The notes under the pieces: model-generated
Seen by the model: the letters and a program-made list of their open reading frames with translations, nothing else
The model's database searches: none
Told to the model about the DNA's origin: nothing
In this document: positions 42,472 through 50,296 of the stretch, one piece after another
How the letters are laid out: each line of letters opens with the position of its first letter
Position numbering within the stretch: the stretch's first letter is position 1
Program-made: the position numbers and the translations under genes
Origin: Armatimonadota bacterium
GTDB lineage: Bacteria > Armatimonadota > Hebobacteria > CAIYQO01
Direction: 5' to 3'
Length of the DNA: 64,000 nt
Assembly: GCA_029553475.1 (NCBI GenBank)
Contig: JAKPKV010000143.1
Coordinates: 22,814 to 86,813 of the forward strand

Positions 42472-44154
42472 ATGAGGAGCTTGCTTGCGCGACTATCCTG
42501 GCTGGCCCTGGCGGCCGCCCTCGGGCTGGGGCTGTTTGGCTGTAGTGATGGCGGCGGCGGGGGCGGCCTGCCGCAGATCATCACGGAATATGTGGTGACG
42601 ATCACGCCCGCCGCGGTGAACGCGGCGGCGGGGGAACAGGTGCCGCTGACCGCCACGGTGACGCGGCGAGATGACGGCAGCGTGGTGCCGGACGCGGCGG
42701 TGACGTGGGGCGTGACGGAGGGCGTGGGGACGATTTCGGAGACCGGCGTCTTCACCGCCGCCACGCAGACGCCGCAGAGCGGCACCATCACCGCGGCCGC
42801 GTTCGATGCCGCGACGAGCATCCCCGTGGTGGTGAATGCCGGCAATCTGGTGAGCCTTGACGTGACGGCGCCCGCGGCCGTGAATCTGGCGCAGGTGCCC
42901 GCCGGCGGCACGGTGCCGTTCAGCGCCACCGGCGTGGACGCCTTCGGCAACACGGTGGCGGTCTCCCCGCTGTGGAGCGTGGAAGGCGGCGTCGGGCAGA
43001 TTGACCAGCAGGGGCTATTCCTGGCGCAGACCCCGGGCACCGGCACGGTGGTCGCCACCGTGGGCGAGGTGCGCGGCACGGAAGACCTGACGGTGGTCGC
43101 CGGCCCGCCGGTGGGCCTGACGCTGGTGGCGACGGGCAACGCCGATCTGCAGAACCTCTACCTGGGACAGACGGTGCAGTTCACCGCCTACGAGGTGGAT
43201 GGCGCCGGCAACCGGGGGCGCGCGACGCGCTCGCCGGTGCAGGCGGCGTGGAGCGTGACCGGCGGCATCGGCTGCATTGATCAGGACGGCCATTTCATCG
43301 CCACCGGCCTCGGCGCCGGCGCGGTGGTGGCGGAGAAGGACGGCCGGCAGGCATCGCTGCCGGTGACGGTGGCGCGCGCGTTCGTCGGCGCCATCGCCTT
43401 CACGAAGAAAAATCTCTACGGCAATCTCGCGCTGCTCACCGGGGACGGCGCCACCACCAACCTGACGGTCGGCAACAACCACTTCGGCGAGGCGGCCTGG
43501 TCGCCGACGGCGGCGAAGCTGGCCTTCGTCGCGGCGGGCGTGCCGCAGAGCGGCATCTGCCTCATCAACGCGGACGGCACCGGCTTCCAGCAGCTCTACG
43601 CGGTGTCCGGGCACGATCCGGCGTGGTCGCCCGACGGCACGAAGCTGGCCTTCAGCAGCGGCATCGGGATCACCGGACAGCTCGTGGTGATCACCGCGCA
43701 GGGCGGCGCGCCGCAGACGCTGGCGGTCGGCACGCTCGGCATCCCGGGCAAGCCGGCGTGGTCGCATGACGGCGCGAAAATCGCCTTCTGCATCAACTCC
43801 GGCTTCTCACCTTCCGACGGCGTCTACCTGATGAATGCCAACGGCACCGGCGCCGTCACGCGCATCTATACCGGCCACCCGACGGACATCGCCTGGAAGC
43901 CCGGCGCCGACGCGCTGGCGGTGGCGGACGGCACCACCGTCTACCTGGTCACCGAGGGCAGCGCGCCGCAGCCGCTGGCGCAGGATACCCATCCCATCAT
44001 CGGCATCGCCTGGGCGCCGAATGGCACGGCGCTGGCCTGCAGCGTGCAGCAGGGCGCGTTCGCCCAACTCGTGCTGAAGCTCCTCGGCACCAACCAAAGC
44101 TTCCCGCTGACCGCGCTCACCAACGCCTCCGCCCTCGACCCGACGTGGCAGTGA
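42472..44154 (+). CDS. Lipoprotein with Big-like domains and a C-terminal TolB/PD40 propeller
   Basis: 560 residues. I chose ATG 42472 because GGGAGGGG lies about 10 nt upstream. The signal MRSLLARLSWLALAAALGLG LFGC ends in an acylated Cys24, followed by a Gly-rich linker. Residues about 40-300 contain three Ig-like (Big) repeats, each with a pattern like VTWGVTEGVGTISETGVFTA. Residues about 305-560 form a WD40-like PD40 propeller: EAAWSPTAAKLAFVA, DPAWSPDGTKLAFSS, KPAWSHDGAKIAFC, GIAWAPNGTALAC. TolB-type propellers bind proteins or sugars at the cell surface; no catalytic site is seen. It is divergent from the heparinase-like gene. Confidence 0.85.
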   Translation: MRSLLARLSWLALAAALGLGLFGCSDGGGGGGLPQIITEYVVTITPAAVNAAAGEQVPLTATVTRRDDGSVVPDAAVTWGVTEGVGTISETGVFTAATQTPQSGTITAAAFDAATSIPVVVNAGNLVSLDVTAPAAVNLAQVPAGGTVPFSATGVDAFGNTVAVSPLWSVEGGVGQIDQQGLFLAQTPGTGTVVATVGEVRGTEDLTVVAGPPVGLTLVATGNADLQNLYLGQTVQFTAYEVDGAGNRGRATRSPVQAAWSVTGGIGCIDQDGHFIATGLGAGAVVAEKDGRQASLPVTVARAFVGAIAFTKKNLYGNLALLTGDGATTNLTVGNNHFGEAAWSPTAAKLAFVAAGVPQSGICLINADGTGFQQLYAVSGHDPAWSPDGTKLAFSSGIGITGQLVVITAQGGAPQTLAVGTLGIPGKPAWSHDGAKIAFCINSGFSPSDGVYLMNANGTGAVTRIYTGHPTDIAWKPGADALAVADGTTVYLVTEGSAPQPLAQDTHPIIGIAWAPNGTALACSVQQGAFAQLVLKLLGTNQSFPLTALTNASALDPTWQ

Positions 44155-44160
44155 TGATCC

Positions 44161-44226
44161 GGACGGGGGTCGCTGTCGGCCCCCGTCCCCGGCCCTCCCC
44201 CGTGCCCACTGGCACGGGGAGGGGCC
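44161..44226. terminator. Two consecutive GC hairpins between convergent genes
   Basis: GGACGGGGG (44161-44169) pairs with CCCCCGTCC (44180-44188), and GGCCCTCCCCCGTGCC (44191-44206) pairs with GGCACGGGGAGGGGCC (44211-44226) apart from one bulged base. They fill the gap between the lipoprotein stop and the stop of the small minus-strand gene. Confidence 0.7.
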
Positions 44227-44529
44227 TCACCGCTTCTCCCTCTCCTCGCCGGTGAAGCCCACCGCCGCGCCGGGGTGGTTCTCATTGCCCTCGAGGAGCC
44301 CGGCGAGCTCCGCGGTGGCATCGGCGAAACTGGCGCCGGCCCTGTCGCCCGGGGGCTGGTTGGTGGGGATGAAGGCGATCCCGCTCGGTCCCACCACGTC
44401 CAGGCCCATCACCTCATCTACCAGCGCGTCGGGACTCAGGTCCGGATTCTCTACGCCGAATCCGCCCGGCAGCGCGTTCGCGTTCTCATCGGCGATGTCG
44501 CCCGGCATGTCGTTGCTGTGTTCGCGCAT
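44227..44529 (-). CDS. Hypothetical small acidic protein
   Basis: 100 residues from ATG 44529, with AAGGAG 9 nt upstream; an ATG at 44538 would abut that site. It starts MREHSNDMPGDIADENANAL, continues PGGFGVENPDLSPDALVDEV, and ends in acidic/basic residues (GEEREKR). It is rich in Asp, Glu, Gly, Asn and Pro and likely flexible. It has no membrane segment and no Cys. I do not recognise the family. Composition and the ribosome-binding site support it as real. Confidence 0.6.
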   Translation of the reverse strand: MREHSNDMPGDIADENANALPGGFGVENPDLSPDALVDEVMGLDVVGPSGIAFIPTNQPPGDRAGASFADATAELAGLLEGNENHPGAAVGFTGEEREKR

Positions 44530-44636
44530 CTGCGTCATCTCCTTGACCGTGTTCCCCTGCCGACAGCATCGCCGCGCGCGGGGTGGGGGAAACAGGACGG
44601 ATGGAGACAGGCGCGGCCGTTGGAGCATCGTTGTCT

Positions 44637-44780
44637 TTCGGGCGGGCGATCTCGATGCATCGGGACGACTCCGGGGGAACGTGATGATATGTCGTGTTCG
44701 TGAGAGAGGCTATCTCGTGGGCACGACAGGTTAGACTTCCCCCCGGAGTCGGCTCGCGGGGACGCTCGCCCGCCCGAAAG
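44637..44780. repeat. Long imperfect hairpin (family II, copy 2)
   Basis: The right arm 44742-44775 is identical to 31211-31244 (34 bases). The left arm (about 44637-44679) is its diverged complement (TTTCGGGCGGGCGATCTCGA...GGACGACTCCGGGGG). The loop shares TGTCGTGTTCG, GGCTATCTCG and AGACTTCC in the same order as the reverse complement of copy 1. It occupies part of a 343-base gene-free region. Confidence 0.8.
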
Positions 44781-44816
44781 GGTCGGATGATGGCCCCTCA
44801 CTGGCCGGTTATACCA

Positions 44817-44850
44817 AAACGCACGGCGCCCCGTGCGGGGCGCCGTGCGT
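44817..44850 (-). terminator. Rho-independent-type terminator of the metalloprotease gene
   Basis: Perfect 15-bp arms 44819-44833 and 44836-44850 (ACGCACGGCGCCCCG / complement) lie 22 bases past the stop of the gene ending at 44873. On the minus strand the hairpin is followed by TTTTGGT, a short U-tract. Confidence 0.75.
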
Positions 44851-44872
44851 GATGCATGACCGCTCCGCGCGC

Positions 44873-45457
44873 TCACCGACCGTAGATGAAGGTCATCTCG
44901 GTGTCGGTGAAGATGCGATCGAGCAGGTGGAACAGCTGCGGATCGTTCTTCATCAGCCCGGTGCGGTTCACCTGGCGTCCGTCATCGGTGCGGCCCTTGA
45001 GGTCTTGCAGCAGGTAGGCGGTGACGCCCTCGGCGAAGTACTCGCGCGGGTTGGAGGCGGCGTACCAGTTGATCGGCTTCCCCTGCTTCCAGACGCGATG
45101 GAAATCCTTCGAGGTGGTGAAGTAGAAGTAGCCGTCTTTCGCGATGGCGTGGTCCAGCAGGTGGGCGAACTCATGCAGCAGCACCTGATTGCCCATGGTG
45201 TCGGGCATGTAGATGATGCAGTCGTCCGGGTTGAACCACGCCGCCTGGTTGCTGTCCATCAGCTTATTGCCACAGCGCATCCCCTTCTCTACGATGCCGT
45301 AGTAGCTGGGAAGCCAGGGCGTCTCCCAGATCCACACGCCGCCGCAGACGCGGCGCATGCGGCGCCGGAGATGCGTGGGGAAGAGGCTGAATACGTGTTG
45401 GACGTCATCCGTGCGATTCACGGCGCACTGACTATGGGGCAGATCGAAGAGTTCCAT
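44873..45457 (-). CDS. Small zinc metalloprotease-like protein (HExxH)
   Basis: 194 residues. The zinc motif is VLLHEFAHLLDH (H95, E96, H99), with a downstream third-ligand candidate in NPREYFAEGVTAYL (E143). The arrangement, with 'HEfaHllD' and 'sp.EyFAE', resembles the anthrax lethal factor/ATLF-like and MtfA-like gluzincin-type domains. There is no signal peptide or membrane helix, so it is either cytoplasmic or exported by a non-Sec route. The target is unknown. A consensus-like promoter lies about 60 bases upstream (45514-45541), and a proper terminator follows, so it is a single-gene unit. The ATG has TAAGGTGG 5-6 nt upstream. Confidence 0.75.
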   Translation of the reverse strand: MELFDLPHSQCAVNRTDDVQHVFSLFPTHLRRRMRRVCGGVWIWETPWLPSYYGIVEKGMRCGNKLMDSNQAAWFNPDDCIIYMPDTMGNQVLLHEFAHLLDHAIAKDGYFYFTTSKDFHRVWKQGKPINWYAASNPREYFAEGVTAYLLQDLKGRTDDGRQVNRTGLMKNDPQLFHLLDRIFTDTEMTFIYGR

Positions 45458-45513
45458 TATACCACCTTAACTGCCACGATGAAGGCTGAAACATGTCCGT
45501 GACGTACGACACT

Positions 45514-45541
45514 ATTATAGCCGGAAATCCGCGTTTTGCAA
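45514..45541 (-). promoter_or_regulatory. Promoter of the metalloprotease gene
   Basis: On the minus strand TTGCAA (45541-45536), a 16-nt spacer and TATAAT (45519-45514), giving a leader of about 50 nt before ATG 45457. Confidence 0.7.
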
Positions 45542-45865
45542 GGGGGTGGGGCCGGGTTTTTTCATTGGCCGTTTCCGTGAGGCTGGCATCCGGCATCGCG
45601 CGGCTCTTCAGGTACGAATCAGGGGCAATTTGCACCTGATACCGGGAAGGGATTGCTTTGCAGAGGGTGAAAGAACCTCCCGAACAAGCGATGAGATTCC
45701 TGGACGTAATTGCCCGCAGTATCGGTGTGAATATTGGGCGATATATTTATCGAAAAAGACGGAGATATTCGCGCAATCTATTTCATGTATTCCACAAAAT
45801 ATCGAGAGGTAAACTTTGCGGGAAAACCGTGGAACAGGCGGGCGATGCGGGCGGAAAGCCGTCGG
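45542..45865. other. AT-richer gene-free stretch downstream of mtaB
   Basis: About 320 bases between the metalloprotease promoter and the mtaB stop. Composition drops from the local high GC, notably around 45715-45830 (GATATATTTATCGAAAAAGA). A plus-strand frame from TTG 45658 encodes a basic peptide (MRFLDVIARSIGVNIGRYIY) but has no Shine-Dalgarno and runs into the mtaB coding region. I cannot call a gene; it could be a gene remnant. Confidence 0.35.
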
Positions 45866-47137
45866 TCATGCCACCGGCACGGCCAGCAGGGCGTCCTCGC
45901 CGGCGGCGGTGACGCGCGCGGGCACGATGCGGCCCGCCGCGGCCGTCGGGAAGGGCGCGCGCACGCGCAGATAGCCGGGGGTGAGACCTTCGCCGCGCGC
46001 GCCGGCACGCTCCACCAGCACGGACACCTCCATGCCGACGAACGGCGCCGCGATGGCGGCAAAGAGGCGGCGCTCGACGGCGCGGAGCGCGGCGCCGCGC
46101 GCGGCTTTGACCGCGTCGGACACCGCGTCCGGCATCTCCGCGGCGGCGGTATGGGGGCGCGGAGAGAATTTGAAGATGTGCAGCTTGAGGAAACCGAGCT
46201 CCTCCACCAGCGCGCGGGTGTTCTCAAATGCCGCGTCTGTCTCGCCGGGGAAGCCGACGATGATATCGGTGGTGAAGGTGGCCGCGGGCATCGCCGCGCG
46301 CAGCAGGCCGATGATGGCGCGATACGCATCGGCGGTATAGCCGCGGCGCATCGCGCGCAGGATCCCATCGTCGCCAGATTGCAGGCAGACGTGAAAATGC
46401 CGGCAGAGCGTCGGGTGCGCCGCCAGCGCCGCCGCCAGCCGCGCGTCAATGCCCAGCGGCTCCAGCGAACTGAGGCGCAGCCGGGGGATCCGCAGCGCGC
46501 GCGTCGCCGCCACCAGGTCGGCCAGCCGCGGGCCGTCGCCCTCCAGGCCGTAGGCGTCCAGCCGGATGCCGGTGAGCACGATCTCCTGGATGCCGGCCTC
46601 CACCAGCCCGCGCAGCTCCGCGAGAATCTCCTCCAGCGGGCGGCTGCGCAGGTCGCCGCGGGCGAGCGTCACCGCGCAGAAGGCGCAGCGCCGGTCGCAG
46701 CCGTCCTGCACCTTCACGGTGGCGCGGGTGCGCGCGATGGAGGTGGTCAGCCCGTCGGCGCGGGGGCGAGCGGGCGGGCGCAGCCGGGCGAGCAGATCGG
46801 GGAGTGTGTGTTGCCGGTCCAGCGGCACCACCGCGTCCACCCCGGCGATGGCCGCCAGCCGGTCCGGCTCCAGCGTGGCGTAGCAGCCGGTGACGATGAT
46901 GACGGCGTCCGCGCGCGCCCGCAGCGCCTTGCGCAGCGTTTTGCGCGATTTGGCGTCCGCCTCGCCCGTCACCGTGCAGGTGTTGACGATGTAGACGTCG
47001 GCGGGAGCGTGCGGCGGCACGATGACGTACCCGCGCGCGCTCAGCGCCCGGGCCAGCGTGTCGCTATCGTACCGGTTCGCCTTGCACCCCAGCGTGGGCA
47101 GGGCGACGGTGACGGGTCCAGTGCAGGGATCGGTCAC
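45866..47137 (-). CDS. mtaB: tRNA t6A37 methylthiotransferase MtaB
   Basis: 423 residues. The N-terminal UPF0004 domain starts VALPTLGCKANRYDSDTLAR with the first iron-sulfur Cys, followed by VNTCTVTGEADAKSR and IIVTGCYA. The radical-SAM cluster motif is QDGCDRRCAFCAVTLARG (CxxxCxxC), and the TRAM-like C-terminus spans about 360-423. The 'LGCK.N..DS' start and length identify MtaB rather than MiaB or RimO. It converts t6A37 to ms2t6A37 in tRNAs reading ANN codons. The start is GTG 47137, 9 bases after the preceding gene's stop, with no Shine-Dalgarno (see the -10 element at 47146). Confidence 0.92.
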   Translation of the reverse strand: MTDPCTGPVTVALPTLGCKANRYDSDTLARALSARGYVIVPPHAPADVYIVNTCTVTGEADAKSRKTLRKALRARADAVIIVTGCYATLEPDRLAAIAGVDAVVPLDRQHTLPDLLARLRPPARPRADGLTTSIARTRATVKVQDGCDRRCAFCAVTLARGDLRSRPLEEILAELRGLVEAGIQEIVLTGIRLDAYGLEGDGPRLADLVAATRALRIPRLRLSSLEPLGIDARLAAALAAHPTLCRHFHVCLQSGDDGILRAMRRGYTADAYRAIIGLLRAAMPAATFTTDIIVGFPGETDAAFENTRALVEELGFLKLHIFKFSPRPHTAAAEMPDAVSDAVKAARGAALRAVERRLFAAIAAPFVGMEVSVLVERAGARGEGLTPGYLRVRAPFPTAAAGRIVPARVTAAGEDALLAVPVA

Positions 47138-47145
47138 GACGCGCC

Positions 47146-47154
47146 ATTATAGCA
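47146..47154 (-). promoter_or_regulatory. Extended -10 (TGCTATAAT) overlapping the upstream stop codon, possible leaderless mtaB transcript
   Basis: TGCTATAAT on the minus strand (47154-47146) places a transcription start about 47140-47138, almost at the mtaB GTG (47137). No convincing -35 is present, and the TAA of the upstream gene contributes the hexamer, so coincidence is possible. Confidence 0.35.
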
Positions 47155-47500
47155 CGTCCGCGGACTGCAGACGAAAGTGCCGGCGGGCGCGGCGCGTCTG
47201 AATGAGTACGGCGGCGAGGAGGGCGACGGCGGCGACGCCGCCGAGGATGACCGCCATGCGCAAGTACGGCTCGCCCAGAGCTAGGCGCTGCTGGGCGATG
47301 CCCCAGGCGACCTGCGCCCAGATGACGGCGCCGATGGCCATCGCGCCCTGCACCACCCGCCCCGCCCACGCCCGCCGCACGAAGAGCAGCGGGATGAGCG
47401 CGAGCGCGCAGAGCACGAAGAACAATTGTCCGTCGCGCAAAAAATGCGCGGCCAGCGCCAGCGCGCTGAGGGCGGCGGGCAGCAAGAGCATGGCAAGCAT
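47147..47500 (-). CDS. Small integral membrane protein
   Basis: 117 residues from ATG 47500, with TAAGGAG 5-6 nt upstream. Four predicted membrane helices: MLLLPAALSALALAAHFL, LFFVLCALALIPLLFV, VVQGAMAIGAVIWAQVAWGI and MAVILGGVAAVALLAAVLI, with the arginine-rich segments VRRAWAGR and TRRARRHFR between or after them. I recall similar unnamed four-helix proteins in other bacteria but no function. The region upstream (47510-47545) is AT-rich and probably holds the promoter. mtaB follows after 9 bases. Confidence 0.75.
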   Translation of the reverse strand: MLAMLLLPAALSALALAAHFLRDGQLFFVLCALALIPLLFVRRAWAGRVVQGAMAIGAVIWAQVAWGIAQQRLALGEPYLRMAVILGGVAAVALLAAVLIQTRRARRHFRLQSADVL

Positions 47501-47613
47501 ACGCGCTCCTTAATTTATGTAATACGGTAGTTATTCTCTATTTTAGCGCGTTCTTGCCGGCCTGGGAAGCGGGGGCGGCGCCGATGGCGCCGCCCCGTGA
47601 TTCATGCTGTTAC

Positions 47614-47898
47614 TCCTCCTGCGACAATCGCCTCCGCGTGTTGGGAGTGCGCCACGCAACGAAGTGGAGTGGCGCCGCGACGGCCGTAGTCATAGCACCG
47701 CCGCTGACCATCCCGGCACAGGGGGACCGTTGTCCCCCGGCGGATTGGCCCTCCGGGATGGCGCCTCCGCACGGACGGCAGGGAGGCAGTGGATGATTGG
47801 CACCATTGTTTCCTGGTGCTACCCCTACGGCCGGAGCAGCGCCACTCCGCTTCGCTGCGTGGCGCACTCCCAACACACGGAGGCGATTGTCGGAGGGG
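47614..47898. repeat. Self-folding 285-base palindromic element (family III-related)
   Basis: Outer arms about 47623-47675 and 47839-47896 are near-perfect complements (GACAATCGCCTCCGCGTG, GGGAGTGCGCCACGCAACGA...). Nested pairs follow: GGCCGTAG...GCACC (47682-47699) with 47815-47833, CCATCCCGG (47708-47716) with CCGGGATGG (47753-47761), and a central GGGGGAC/GTCCCCC hairpin (about 47720-47738). The arm core CCACGCAACGAAGTGGAGTGG is related to the 39-bp arm at 31253. It fills the 466-base gap between the membrane protein and the flavin reductase gene. Confidence 0.85.
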
Positions 47899-47966
47899 AC
47901 AACGCGTTCCTCCGTTGACAACCCCGGCATCGGGGGCACACGATACATCATGGCGACCCACTGCCA

Positions 47967-49055
47967 TTACTCGCTACGCACCGGCGTTTCCGCTGACGCG
48001 CCGCGCACGGCCAAACTCCCCACGCCCGCCCGCAGCACCAGCGCGCGCAGCCAGGGGGCGTACATGAAGGGAGATTTGAGGAGTTTGCCGAGGATGTTGC
48101 GGCGGAGGCCGGCGCAGGCGCGGCGGTAACGGGCGGCGACGCCGTCGAGGTCGTCCAGGCTGTCGGCGAGGGCGATGGCGCTGCGGAAGGCGTAGCTGAG
48201 GCCCTCCGCCGAGCTGGGGCTGATCCAGCCGGCCGCCTCGCCGATGAGCAGCACGCGGCCGGCGCCGGGGCAGAGCTGCGCGAGTGCGGATGGCCGCGCC
48301 ACCAGCGCGCCTTCGCGCTTCACCACCGGGCCGCAGGAGATGCCCCAGCCGGCCAGCCGCGCCTTGAAACGGGCGAATGTCTCCAGCGCGTCCCCGCCGG
48401 GCGCCAGCGCCGCGCCGATGATGAGGTGGTCGTCCTTGGGGATGGTCCAGCCGTAAAAATCGGTCACCGCGCGGTCGAAGATGGCGGTGAAGTAGGGGAG
48501 CACGGCCTCCGCCGCGCACCACTCCTGCACCGCGAGATACTGCGGCGGCGCCGGCCAGCGCGGGAAGGCGAGGCGGCGGATGCGCGCGCGCGCGCCGTCG
48601 GCCCCCACCACCAGCCGCGCGCGCACCGTCTCGCCGCCGGCGAGGATGAGCGTGGCGCCCGCCGCATCGGTCTCCAGCCCTGTCACCAGCGCGCCGAAAC
48701 GCGTCGCGACGCCGGACGGCACCCGCGACACGAGCCAGCGGTCGAAGAGGTCGCGGTGGCAGTTGATGTAGAAGCGCTGGTACGCGCGTTCCAGCCCATG
48801 ATCGGCATCGAGGGTGCGCACGGAGAACAACTGTGGCCCGGAGAGCACTTCGCGCGGCACGCCGAGGCCCAACTCGGCCAGCACCTGCTGGGCATCCGGC
48901 GCCAGCAGGCCGCCGCAGCATTTCTCCGCCCGGCCCGGCCGCGGGTCCGTATCCAGCCGCCGCCGGTCGAGCAGCAGCACGCGGTGCCGAGTCCCTATCA
49001 GCCGCGCGAGCATCGCCCCCGCCGGGCCTGCGCCGACAATCGCCAGATCATACAT
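47967..49055 (-). CDS. Geranylgeranyl reductase-family FAD-dependent oxidoreductase
   Basis: 362 residues from ATG 49055. The FAD dinucleotide motif is YDLAIVGAGPAGAMLARLIG (GxGxxG). A CxG-type segment appears as EKCCGGLLAPDAQQVLAELG, the GGR 'C.G.l.p....l' signature. The second FAD motif is GRVLLIGEAAGWISPSSAEG ('GDAAg...P..geGi'). Family members reduce isoprenoid double bonds (menaquinone, archaeal lipids, chlorophyll precursors) or act as halogenase-like monooxygenases. No lipid-biosynthesis gene is next to it, so the substrate is open. The cytoplasmic side of the membrane is the usual location. Confidence 0.85.
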   Translation of the reverse strand: MYDLAIVGAGPAGAMLARLIGTRHRVLLLDRRRLDTDPRPGRAEKCCGGLLAPDAQQVLAELGLGVPREVLSGPQLFSVRTLDADHGLERAYQRFYINCHRDLFDRWLVSRVPSGVATRFGALVTGLETDAAGATLILAGGETVRARLVVGADGARARIRRLAFPRWPAPPQYLAVQEWCAAEAVLPYFTAIFDRAVTDFYGWTIPKDDHLIIGAALAPGGDALETFARFKARLAGWGISCGPVVKREGALVARPSALAQLCPGAGRVLLIGEAAGWISPSSAEGLSYAFRSAIALADSLDDLDGVAARYRRACAGLRRNILGKLLKSPFMYAPWLRALVLRAGVGSLAVRGASAETPVRSE

Positions 49056-49289
49056 CGGCAGTATCCTGACCTCCTCGATGGATTCACCCTGGATGGGGCG
49101 GATTCCTTCTCCGGGCGTCACTGGAATGCCCACCGGGAGAAGCGCCTGCCCACCCGGCACACTTTTCGCGGCGGCCCGCGTCTGCCACTCACCATTGCCG
49201 GCACAGGCGCGCGCCTTTGGTCCTCATGCGCACATCATCGCCGCGGCGAAGGGGGAACACCGTGTTCGGGACGGAGAGGGGGCGTGGGG

Positions 49290-50129
49290 ATGGACCTGTT
49301 TCCACGGTTGGCGGCGTCGAGCGCGACGTTTCGGGACGAGCCGCTGGGGGCGGCGCTGGAGCGGCTGGCGGCGCTGGGCTTCGCGCGGGTGGGGCTGGTG
49401 GCGGTGCCCGATTACTGCGAGCATTTTGACCCGCTGCTGGTGGACGTGGGCGAGGAGGAATGCGCGCGGGCGCGCGGGGAATTCTTGGCGCGCAACCTGC
49501 GGGCGGTGAGCGTGACCGGCGTGCCCGCGAATCCCTTGGACCGCCGGATCAACCGCGACGCGTGGCTGGACATGATCTTCGGCTACACCGCCTGCGCGCG
49601 GGGGCTGGGCGCGGAGACGCTCATCCTGTCGCCGGGCGAGCCGGCGCCGGAGGACGCGTATTGGCGCGGCGAGGTGGAGCACGCGAAGCCGTGGCTGCGC
49701 GACGCGGCGGGGCGCGCGCTGGCCGCGCGCCTCGCGCCGGCGCTGACGGTCGCGCCGGGCACGCTGCTGAGTTCCTCGCGGCGCGCGCTGGAGCTGCTCA
49801 CCCTCCTCGGCATCCCCTCGCTGGGGGTGGCCATTGACACCGCGCTGCTGGCGCACCTGGGCGAAGACCCCGCCCGCGCCATCCGCGCGCTGGGCGGCGC
49901 CGTCGCCCACGTCACCCTGCGGGACACCGACGGCACCCATCTCACCCTGCCGCCGGGCAGCGGCGGCCTGGATTTCTCCGCCATCCTCGACGCGCTCACC
50001 GCGGTCGGGTACGCCGGCCCGCTGATGCTGCTCAACGACGACATCACCCAGCCGCCGGAAGCCCGCGCGGACAGCCTGCTCGTCGGCTGGCACTACCTGG
50101 ACCGCATCAGTCTGGGCAAAGCGGCGTAG
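49290..50129 (+). CDS. Sugar phosphate isomerase/epimerase-like TIM barrel protein
   Basis: 279 residues from ATG 49290 behind GAGGGGGCGTGGGG. The pattern is that of the xylose isomerase-like (AP endonuclease 2) barrel: LERLAALGFARVGLVAVPDY, ARGLGAETLILSPGEPAP, PSLGVAIDTALLAHLG, VAHVTLRDTDGTHLTLPPGS and GGLDFSAILDALTAVGYAGP. The usual metal-binding Glu and His are partly recognisable (HVTLRD; PGSGGLDF), but the 'E' after strand 6 is not obvious. Probably a cytoplasmic sugar or polyol isomerase. It is divergent from the flavin reductase and 167 bases before the acyl-CoA dehydrogenase, which has its own promoter. Confidence 0.78.
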   Translation: MDLFPRLAASSATFRDEPLGAALERLAALGFARVGLVAVPDYCEHFDPLLVDVGEEECARARGEFLARNLRAVSVTGVPANPLDRRINRDAWLDMIFGYTACARGLGAETLILSPGEPAPEDAYWRGEVEHAKPWLRDAAGRALAARLAPALTVAPGTLLSSSRRALELLTLLGIPSLGVAIDTALLAHLGEDPARAIRALGGAVAHVTLRDTDGTHLTLPPGSGGLDFSAILDALTAVGYAGPLMLLNDDITQPPEARADSLLVGWHYLDRISLGKAA

Positions 50130-50208
50130 CTCCCGCTCCGCGGGCCATGACAACGTGCCGCGCGGTCCGGCTCCGTGAGCGTGTGGCCGCGCGGCATGCC
50201 GCGCGATT

Positions 50209-50237
50209 TTGACGCCGGCCCCTCCTTTCGCTATACT
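50209..50237 (+). promoter_or_regulatory. Promoter of the acyl-CoA dehydrogenase gene
   Basis: TTGACG (50209-50214), a 17-nt spacer and TATACT (50232-50237), about 60 bases before the start codon; a near-consensus sigma-70 promoter. Confidence 0.8.
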
Positions 50238-50296
50238 AATGCGATTCGCTCACACATCCACGGCTGACGGCGCTGCCGTCCTTCAGGAGTCAAACC

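Noticed and set aside
45658..45912. 84-codon plus-strand ORF from TTG
   Set aside because: No ribosome-binding site, and its last third is antisense to mtaB. Kept only as a composition oddity.
47604..48129. Overlapping ORFs on both strands across 47.6-48.1 kb
   Set aside because: They are produced by the palindromic element: the two strands encode near-identical peptides because the DNA is self-complementary.
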